DNA of 64,000 nt from contig JAOPHQ010004314.1 in NCBI GenBank assembly GCA_030340625.1, positions 67,391 through 131,390 of the forward strand. Reading direction: 5' to 3'. The notes under the pieces were generated by a model, which searched no databases, was not told the origin of the DNA, and was given only the letters and a program-made list of their open reading frames with translations. The stretch comes from Merluccius polli (Eukaryota > Chordata > Actinopteri > Gadiformes > Merlucciidae). Below are positions 56,738 through 64,000 of this stretch, in pieces (the first letter of the stretch is position 1; the number at the start of each line of letters is the position of its first letter). The translations under genes were made by a program, and so were the position numbers.

Positions 56738-57135
56738 TGTGGTGTATTTTTCTCGGCTGCCAGAATGCTGGTCTGTGGATGATGAAAAAGTGTCTATATG
56801 AGTATATAACTTTATTTACAGAGAACACAAGCGGGAAGACATGCAATGCATTGAATGGGGTCCGAATCCCCCTCCTCTCTAATGCACACACTTCTTATAG
56901 GCCTGAGCCATACCATACAAACTGAAACAATACGCCTAGAATGTATAGGTTTACAACAAAAACAGGACCTTATCTTAAACCACATATGGAAGCATTGTCC
57001 AAGGAGATCAGGGGGCATCATTGTTGTTTCAGGAGGCACTCAGGACTGTATATAGTTCACAGGGAGACACAGGATGTTCTCTAAAAGAAAGAAGGAGAAC
57101 CACCTGTAAATGTATATCAGGAAATTCACCTCAGC
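56738..57135 (-). mobile_element. Solo LTR-like repeat, minus orientation
   Basis: Inverted copy of the family at 15514-16058: GTATTTTTCTCGGCTGCCAG at its left and ATATCAGGAAATTCACCTCA at its right end. It lies just upstream of gene 1. Confidence 0.65.
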
Positions 57136-58418
57136 ACTCTGCCAGTTCTATGTTCTTATGTGGGTGCTGTGTATTAATGAATGCATTCTTTGATTTTCAA
57201 ACAGTCACCTTATGCTATTTCGCCTTACTATTTCGCCACCCCTCACACATTTTAACAGCCCATAGTCTTCATCCTGGCACCGGGCCTACCAGCAAGTTTT
57301 AAATAAAGAAGAAAAGATGAGTTTCTCCCCTAAGAGAAACTTAAGAAACGGTTGCTCTATAACCCAGAAAGTACGAACAAGGATGACGTGAAGTATAACT
57401 GTCACAATGAGGAAGCGAAAAACTAGACCAGAGATAGAACAACAACTCATGACAGAAACCAGCGGGGCCGGCTGAAACCAGCAGCATGGTGCACCCCTGG
57501 CTACATAAAGAAGACCCAGCCCACCCACGGCGCGCTTCCCCGGAGACAGGCCCTAAGAGCAGGGGTGTCTCTGTCAAGGCCGGATTAACCATAGGGGCCC
57601 ACAATATCTAAAGGGCCCAGGGCAGTGAGGGCACAAGCAAAATATCTGGTTATCTCTCGCTTCTATGTTAAACTGTCCGCCGGAGCCGTTGCGCTGCGCC
57701 ATGATTTATCATGCACCACAGGTGTGCAGCCTCACCCAGCCCAGTCCAATCAGTCCGACTCGGGCCAAGTGATGCTGTAAACCAGCTAACAACACCACAC
57801 ACACACACACACACACTCCACAACCGGCTATTTCTTTAGTCCTCCAACTCATACGCTCACTGTTGTCGTTTGTTTATGCACTAGAATACGACCCACTGGA
57901 GCGTTTTTTTCAAAGGGTTAGGGGGTTAGGGCAGAGCTACAGAGTAAACAGAGTTGCGACACGCTTTGACGTCGCCGCCAGGGCTGTCACGTGGTTCACG
58001 TAAGCCTCGATAGTTCCAAACAAACCGCAAGCTGCCATAGCGGTCATTGACTTGTCATGGTAAATATCAAAATAAAACACGTTTTTTAACCGTTTTTGCG
58101 CTAGAATAGCTTTTATTATTTCATTCGTCTGGATCCGAATGTCATGCGGCAATAGTTCAACAACAGGCTACTTTGTATGAACTCTTCTCAAGGGTGTAAT
58201 ATAGGTCCTTGAGGGTTTGACTGCGCATTTCGAACAGGATAACAAGTCTTCCTTTTACGAGAGCGAGGTCAGCAAGGACTGGCCCTCCTTTGTACTCTTC
58301 TCTCTAGAGTGAGGTCACAGCGGTCCGTCCCCCCCCTCCCTTTTACTTCTTCTCTATAGTTCGCCGAAAATAATATTACGTCTTATCTTCCTCCACCTGC
58401 AGCTGTACACATTCACAG

Positions 58419-58435
58419 CCCCACGTTGGGCGCCA
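58419..58435 (-). other. Second LTR-element primer-binding site (minus strand)
   Basis: The minus strand reads TGGCGCCCAACGTGGGG, a tRNA-Lys-type site, just after ...CCCTACA, so an LTR should lie at higher coordinates (about 58436-59040) and the interior at lower ones. I cannot delimit either. Confidence 0.55.
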
Positions 58436-58554
58436 TGTAGGGAAATCGCAAGCTCTGGATCTTTACAAAACCGCCCTAGGGGGGGGTCAGGTACCCGCTG
58501 GGGCCAGGGCCCGACACCCGTCCACCGGTGCGAACCCTTCTCTTTACATGGGCT

Positions 58555-58555
<1 letters not shown>

Positions 58556-58587
<32 letters not shown>

Positions 58588-58632
58588 GACAGAGAGACAG
58601 AGAGACAGAGAGAGAGAACAGAGAGAGAGAGT
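58556..58632. repeat. (GA)n low-complexity tract
   Basis: GAGA repeats interrupted by CAGAGA, within the putative LTR next to the minus-strand primer site. Confidence 0.85.
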
Positions 58633-60055
58633 CCCGTCAAGGGTTCAATATAATAAACAAGATATATTGCGTAAAAGTGTCCTGCGTGAGCTCCGGAGAG
58701 TTCAGTGAGGAGGTGAAGCTGCGTAAGAAGTTCGTTGTGGGATCTCGAAAGATAAAGATCTGCCTTGGTCTTCTCTGTAGCCTCTTTTTCTAATAGCAGC
58801 CAGCGGATGTGGTTATAGTCTGTAGTTGCATCATGCATAATGTAATGGGAAGTCGTATGCAGCGCACAGTGCAAAAATAACATACGAGTCGCACATCCTG
58901 TCTACATGTAGGCTGCACAAGTTGTGGTTTTTCATATAGCATATTATTGGCAAGATAATAATTACATATTATCATTAAATGTAAGAGTACATTTCTCCCA
59001 TAAGGCATAGTGTTTCAAATAGGATTAAAAGAAACACTTTTTCATCACATTTCCTTGTCCTTCTAGTGTTTCCTAGTTCAAGTTAATGTTAATCATTCTC
59101 GTAAGGATGACTGCATTTCTATGTGTAATTGTGTGTGGGAGAGGACGCATCTCAGGAATGCATGGAAGAGGGGTCTGTGGAGATTAGCCCGTCCCCCCAC
59201 ATATATGGTTAGACTTATCAGGTGGTTAAAATGCTTAAAATGAGTATATCTTGGTGTTTCATTAACAGCTTTGAAGGACCACCCTTCCTGCCAGCTCCAA
59301 GATCAGTAGACTGTCATCTCAAGGCCCGCTTTCCTCCCGTCGGGGAGAGCCCTTACTGTAATGATTATCTTCAGGCACTAACATAAAAACCAACTGTCAC
59401 CTTACTTATTTGAAATGATATAAAACAGGCATAATTACACACATGTACTTATGAGAGGAAATCATCTGCAAACAAAATCACTCTCCTGAGGTAGTTTACA
59501 CATATAACAAATACCAATCTTGAGTAAAGTAAATAAAAGAAAACAAATGTACATGTGCCAAATATTTGGGTCAACATAAAGATGTGTGGCAACGTGGATG
59601 AGCACAATGAAAGTCACTTCTACTCAAACAATAAACATTCATTCAAACAATTGACTACAATACCACAATATATGATTGTGGAATCCACTCATAAAGTATG
59701 CAACGATCAAACCTCGACTGTAACGTTAACTAATTAAACATAAGTAAGTGTAGTAAGTGTAAAGTAAAATAGAGAAAGGGAGACTAGAGTGTGTGTGCGC
59801 CTACACACCCTTGATTGTCAGAGTATATTTATGATCTCCACTAGCCAGGCGGGGGAGAGATGCCAGATATAGAGAGACAGGAAGGGAAGGTAGACTGGTG
59901 CCATAGCCATGACGCCATATAGTGTTACAGTAAAAGAAACCCCCCATTTCCTTTTTACTTTTTTTCTCCTCTCATGAGTGTGGAGAGGACGCAAAGTTAA
60001 TAGAGCTTCTGTGTCATATACCCACCTGGTTGTTTTCTCCTCAGAGTAGGAGAAA

Positions 60056-60126
<71 letters not shown>
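60056..60126. repeat. (TA)n microsatellite
   Basis: About 70 bp of TA just upstream of the complete LTR element. Confidence 0.95.
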
Positions 60127-60129
<3 letters not shown>

Positions 60130-60229
60130 AATGATAAATGTCATTAATGATAAATAAATGATATAAATGATTATACTTTCTTACTTCTTTATACTCATTG
60201 ACTTAATCACAGCCGTGCTGATATTCAGT

Positions 60230-60552
60230 TGTGGAGGGTTTATGTGGAGTGTGTGTTGTTGATGGCTGGTTTACAGCCTCACCTGGCCTGAGTCAGTCTG
60301 ATTGGACTCTGGCTGGGTGGGGCTGCACACCTGTGGTGCATGAGCAATCATGGCACCCAGGATAAACCAGCCATCAACACACACACTCGGGGAGGAGCAC
60401 CGTCATGACATGTTGTACCATCAGCTCGGCGTATAACAGCCAGCCTTAATCTCCAATAAACACCTTGCAACTACCATCTACCCGTGTCCTGTGTCGGAGG
60501 GCCCCAAAAGAAAGCCACTTAGGTGGCGTGTGGTGGGGGCAACCCTGCCACA
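60230..60552 (+). repeat. Left LTR of the short element
   Basis: 323 bp, with a GTATAA box and an AATAAA (CCAATAAACACC) in the downstream part. Related fragments occur at about 10125-10290, 24100-24165 and, inverted, 57700-57820. Confidence 0.85.
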
Positions 60553-60572
60553 CTGGCGCCCAATGTGGGGCT
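60553..60572 (+). other. Primer-binding site of the short LTR element
   Basis: TGGCGCCCAATGTGGGG starts one base after the LTR and complements the 3' end of tRNA-Lys. Confidence 0.75.
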
Positions 60573-61258
60573 CCTCCGACCAGGACGGGACACGGAAGGG
60601 CTGTCCAAGCTGCACTGGAGCCACCAGCCGCGGCAAAGGACAGCCACCCCAGCACCAGCTCCCCCCTGAACGGCAGCGACGGCCAGCGGAGGAGCGGGGA
60701 GGCAGCGCAGCGACCGCCACCGGCAACCGTCTGTCGCTAGCCTCCCCCGGATCCAGCCTGGAGCAGCCCAGGCCAGCCTCCCCTCGGCCAGGGGACCAGG
60801 AGCCCAAGGCCCCATGCTCCAGGAGGAGATGGGAGGGATCATGCCTCGTCGCCCTGGTGGAGGGGGGTGACGACAGACTGTTCCAGGCCCTCCGAGAGCT
60901 ACCTCCGCGGCCCAGCTGTCGGGCCTCCTCCGAGCCCATCCAGCCAGCCCCTGCAACCAGCTACCCCAGAGACACCTTCGCCAGCTGGAGCAGCAGCCCC
61001 AGGCCTCCGGTCTCCGGGACGGAGGGGGAGGGTGGGGTTGGCGTGTGACACTGGGGAGGTGTGGGGTTTGGGGGGTTGTGTTTATTTTTTTTTAGGTATG
61101 GCAACCCTGGAAAGAGTCCAGGTTTTGCGTAGGTATGGTAACCCTGTTCAGAGTCCGGTATGTGTTTTTTTTTTTTTCTTCTGTTTGCTTGGATGGGGGA
61201 TGGGGGGGAGTAGGCGAGGCTGGGGATTCTCCCCGGCCTCAATCTGGTGTTGGGGATA

Positions 61259-61581
61259 TGTGGAGGGTTTATGTGGAGTGTGTGTTGTTGATGGCTGGTT
61301 TACAGCCTCACCTGGCCTGAGTCAGTCTGATTGGACTCTGGCTGGGTGGGGCTGCACACCTGTGGTGCATGAGCAATCATGGCACCCAGGATAAACCAGC
61401 CATCAACACACACACTCGGGGAGGAGCACCGTCATGACATGTTGTACCATCAGCTCGGCGTATAACAGCCAGCCTTAATCTCCAATAAACACCTTGCAAC
61501 TACCATCTACCCGTGTCCTGTGTCGGAGGGCCCCAAAAGAAAGCCACTTAGGTGGCGTGTGGTGGGGGCAACCCTGCCACA
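61259..61581 (+). repeat. Right LTR of the short element
   Basis: Identical to the left LTR as far as I can compare by eye, including the terminal CCTGCCACA. A clear polypurine tract directly before it is lacking. Confidence 0.85.
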
Positions 61582-61586
61582 TCAGT

Positions 61587-61959
61587 ATAACAGCACTTCC
61601 TCTCGTGTGATATTGCTTAATTAATCAACACCCCTCCAACCAATCAGAATCGAGTATTCACCCGGGGCAATGGTATAATTTACTTTACTTTACTAGGGTT
61701 CTGTGTTTTTTTTTCTGGGGTCATCTGGTTAGTTTGGGTGTAACTGCGTCCTTTGTTACTATAATGTTCTGCGCATGCACAGAAGTGGTATGTAATGCTG
61801 TAATGTTATGTGCATAGAAAATGTATCATTCACATATATTAACAAATCATAATCATAATGTATAGAATAAATATTCCTATAGTCCTCAGTAGCAACAACA
61901 CACACATCTAGCAAAATAGATTATAAAAAAAGGACGCGGCTTAAAGGTTGGTCCGCACT
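61587..61959. other. Intergenic, nothing recognised
   Basis: AT-rich sequence between the complete LTR element and the FKBP9 3' end; no repeat family or open frame that I can name. Confidence 0.4.
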
Positions 61960-63130
61960 TTTAATCAAATTAAATATTTGCGTGATGAAAAACAAAATTC
62001 CGTTGTGAAACAAAAGGTAAAAAAAGTGAACACACAAACATTTTCACTACATTTCCATTCTCAGTATCACACAGAACTACAGACACGCACACCAGCACCC
62101 TCGAAACGTGTAAAAAAAAAGGTATAAAATCTAGACGAGGAAGTTTTACACCGGCAGGTCGTGACGAGGATCCGAATTTCAGTATGGCGGTAAAAAAAAA
62201 GATTATAATTGTAGGACTAAATTCATGCACGCACACACACACATATATACACACACACACACACACGCGTGCGTGCACAGACACACACACACACACTCTC
62301 CGCCATGATGATGAAGAGTGAGGAATTTTAACGTTGACGTATTGGTTCATCGCGATACTATTTGGAGATACATTTAAACCAGTGATATGCACGTTAAACA
62401 CAACCACACAATACTGTCGACAGCCCAAATTGAAACTCAGGAGGAACAAAGCCAACCGTGAAACTTAAGGCAGAGGTACTGGCTTGTTCACGTGTGCAGC
62501 AGGGTGTTACTTGAGGTCTGCTCAAAGCTCAAATTATACAAATACTCGATACAAAAAGACATCACAACACGCATCGCAACAGAAACAGAAAAAAAAAGCT
62601 GGAAGAGCGGGTGGTGGTGAGATTCAATCTTCTTCATTGTCTTCACATTTAGTGATTTATTTGGGATCTCTTCCACAAGCAGTTGTCATTGTCCTCCATG
62701 TGTGTTATTGTGTTATCCTGCTTTGGATTCGACTTCTGCTTTAAAAAAAAAAAAATGCGTCATCAAATTTTAATGCGGTTCATCGCGTGACCTATGGAGT
62801 CACGCAAATGTTGATATTAACACAAAAAAAAAGTCTTATAAACCCCGGTCTATCCCCCACCCCCCCCTCCCAACCCCCCCAACAAAATTGGGGTACATGC
62901 AACCGAGGTTGGACAATTTCTGAATTTCAGCACAATAAAAAAAAACGCCACTAGAAAACAATTCATACGCTACTCCTACTCTTAGCCCCCCCCCCCTCCC
63001 ATTATCCACAACCCACCTAACCCGCCTATCTCCTGTGACCATTCAACCCCTGCCCCCCCCCCACCCCCCCGCCCCCCCAGACTGTTGAACCCCGACTAGA
63101 GTGTCACCAGTGACATCATCAGGCCCGTCA
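61960..63130 (-). other. Probable 3' UTR of the FKBP9-like gene
   Basis: Downstream of the HDEL stop there is no further coding signal, only C-rich and A-rich low-complexity tracts, an interrupted CA repeat (62229-62297) and, near 61965, an ATTAAA-type signal on the minus strand. The 3' limit is inferred. Confidence 0.35.
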
Positions 63131-63307
63131 TCATAGCTCGTCGTGGATCGTCTCGTCCGCCTTCAGCTTGAACTCGGACTCCGTGATCTTGCCGTCTCCG
63201 TTGCGGTCCTGGTTGGAGAACATGTTGTCGATGATGCGGTAGGGGTCGAAGCCCGGCGCCAGGCGACCTCTGCCCTCCGTCACCTGACGCATGATGTAGT
63301 CGGTGAA
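63131..63307 (-). CDS. fkbp9: FKBP9-like: last exon, EF-hand and HDEL
   Basis: The exon encodes FTDYIMRQVTEGRG then RLAPGFDPYRIIDNMF, SNQDRNGDGKITESEF and KLKADETIHDEL with a stop. The D-R-N-G-D-G-K-I-T-E-S-E-F segment is an EF-hand loop and HDEL is the ER-retention signal, as in FKBP9 of vertebrates (peptidyl-prolyl isomerase of the secretory pathway). FKBP10 ends HEEL and differs more around the EF-hand, so FKBP9 is preferred. Minus strand, acceptor GCCGCAG. The sequence below the stop to about 61.96 kb is probably 3' UTR. Confidence 0.8.
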   Translation of the reverse strand, partial: FTDYIMRQVTEGRGRLAPGFDPYRIIDNMFSNQDRNGDGKITESEFKLKADETIHDEL

Positions 63308-63659
63308 CTGCGGCCGTGGTTGGGTGGGCAAGGAGTTGGAAAAACAGACGGAAAAACAAAGAGTTATACTTCTGACGTCTGAATTTTTGGTGTTTTATTG
63401 CCCCCAGTGAGTTCGCACATACTCTGAATTCATACAATCTGTACAGGATATTAACTGAAGATATTAAATATATAATATAACATATCCAATCTAACATCTG
63501 AATACTATCAACTGCAAAAAATAAATAAATGCAGATTTATTATCCAATTAAAAATGGTGAGTTTCTAACCGTCTAACTGTGCATGTTTGTCACACACTCT
63601 GGCCATAGACACTGAGATATTGGTGTGGAGTCACAGACAGGGAGATATTATTTCCATAC

Positions 63660-63823
63660 CTCGGAGGGCTCCACCTGCTGGTTGAGGTCGACGTCCATCT
63701 CGGTGAAGAGGTCGGGGGAGACGTCGTCGTTCCAGATGAACATGTATCCCTCGGGAAGCCCTTCCTCCACGTCGATCAGCTCCACGTCGAACACCAGCAC
63801 CGCGCTGCCCGGCACCTCATCCG
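63660..63823 (-). CDS. fkbp9: FKBP9-like: penultimate exon, end of last FKBP domain and first EF-hand
   Basis: A 164-nt exon (phase 1 to 0) encodes ADEVPGSAVLVFDVELIDV, then EEGLPEGYMFIWNDDVSP and DLFTEMDVDLNQQVEPSE. V-P-G-S-A-V-L-V-F-D-[IV]-E-L is the closing strand of FKBP domains in this family, and G-L-P-E-G-Y-M-F-I-W-N is characteristic of FKBP9. The EF loop D-V-D-L-N-Q-Q-V-E is degenerate. Earlier exons lie beyond the window. Confidence 0.8.
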
Positions 63824-64000
63824 CTGTACGCACAGGACACACACACTTATAATACTCAGAATGACTGTACAGTATGGTGTGTGTGTGTGTGTGTGTGTGG
63901 GAGGGAGGGAGACCGAGAGAGGGGAAAGGAAAGAGATGGGGAGTGAAAGCATGATATGGATATATAAGACAAAGAGAGACACTTACTGACTCCCCTCTCC

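Larger units (their letters stand above)
57140..60224. other. Intergenic region, retroelement-derived, no gene seen
   Basis: Holds an inverted piece of the 60-kb LTR (57700-57820), an LTR-type segment with GCATATTATTGGCAAGAT (58925) and ATGGAAGAGGGGTCTG (59160) blocks, and the primer site at 58419-58435. The short minus-strand frame at 57937-58152 is unassigned. Confidence 0.4.
60230..61581 (+). mobile_element. Complete short LTR retrotransposon with identical LTRs (TRIM/LARD-like)
   Basis: Two 323-bp direct repeats (60230-60552 and 61259-61581) appear identical base for base, start TGTGG and end CCACA, and are flanked by a 5-bp duplication TCAGT (60225-60229, 61582-61586). Directly after the left LTR lies a tRNA-Lys-type primer site TGGCGCCCAATGTGGGG. 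The 706-bp interior is GC-rich and encodes no recognisable Gag or Pol. Identical LTRs mean a very recent insertion. Confidence 0.9.

Noticed and set aside
60491..61048. 185-codon frame in the short LTR element
   Set aside because: It starts within the LTR, is GC-driven and shows no Gag, protease or zinc-knuckle motif; no product can be supported.
63131..63823. FKBP10, FKBP7 or FKBP14 as identity
   Set aside because: FKBP10 ends HEEL and has another EF-hand segment; FKBP7/14 have a single FKBP domain followed by different EF-hands. G-L-P-E-G-Y-M-F-I-W-N and L-A-P-G-F-D favour FKBP9.

Overview
The window is vertebrate nuclear DNA, almost certainly from a teleost fish. It has short coding exons with GT-AG borders and long repeat-filled introns, very long CA/TG microsatellites, many short hAT-type elements, a tRNA-type SINE with the usual fish tail, DIRS-type tyrosine-recombinase retroelement pieces and small LTR elements. 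Protein-coding sequence is found on the minus strand only; the plus-strand coding traces are retroelement remnants. I see no bacterial features, rRNA, tRNA gene or CRISPR.

The main content is two tandem, same-strand genes for large modular zinc-finger proteins that I cannot name. Gene 1 starts at 56073 and ends at 18499, followed by an AATAAA signal. I resolve 47 exons that splice in frame, apart from one unresolved junction and three single-base irregularities. Gene 2 starts near 7045 (or 9110) and runs off the left edge. Both are built from one repeating cassette. Exon A (phase 1 in, 0 out) is a U1/matrin-like finger, CX2CX11HX5H, introduced by G-L and ending H-x3-Y-[LIM]. Exon B (0,0) is a 35-43 residue helical piece, often starting [RN][YH]P. 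Exon C (0,1) is a 15-20 residue piece, often with a V-x-V-x2-E-x-[FY] pattern. One to several D exons (1,1) are disordered linkers ending in P-[IV]-[IV]-G just before the next A. Gene 1 has nine fingers and gene 2 shows two. Large disordered exons include a 3.5 kb exon made of 165-residue S/T/P/K repeats (27943-31440), an acidic exon rich in SUMO-type sites (35087-35791), and a Tyr/Asn/Pro/Ser-rich C-terminal exon (18499-19907). Nuclear localisation and nucleic-acid binding are inferred from the finger type and basic motifs. At the right end (63131-63823) are the last two exons of an ER FKBP-type isomerase, best matched to FKBP9, ending in HDEL.

Layout: 0-9.3 kb, 5' half of gene 2 with two hAT insertions; 9.3-18.3 kb, intergenic mosaic of LTR fragments, a 25-bp minisatellite, nested 9-bp-TSD elements and a DIRS recombinase remnant; 18.3-56.1 kb, gene 1, with a DIRS Gag/RNase H remnant (44-46.3 kb), hAT elements (36.8, 38, 48.6-50.9, 51.2 kb), a THAP-bearing element inside a 9-bp-TSD element (39.6-40.6 kb) and tandem repeats; 56.1-62 kb, LTR remnants and a complete 1.35 kb LTR element with identical LTRs; 62-64 kb, FKBP9 3' end.

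The points most worth following are the exon-cassette architecture of the paired zinc-finger genes and a family of four short transposons (one nested in another) with 9-bp target duplications, each carrying the first exon of an SF2/RecQ-like helicase.
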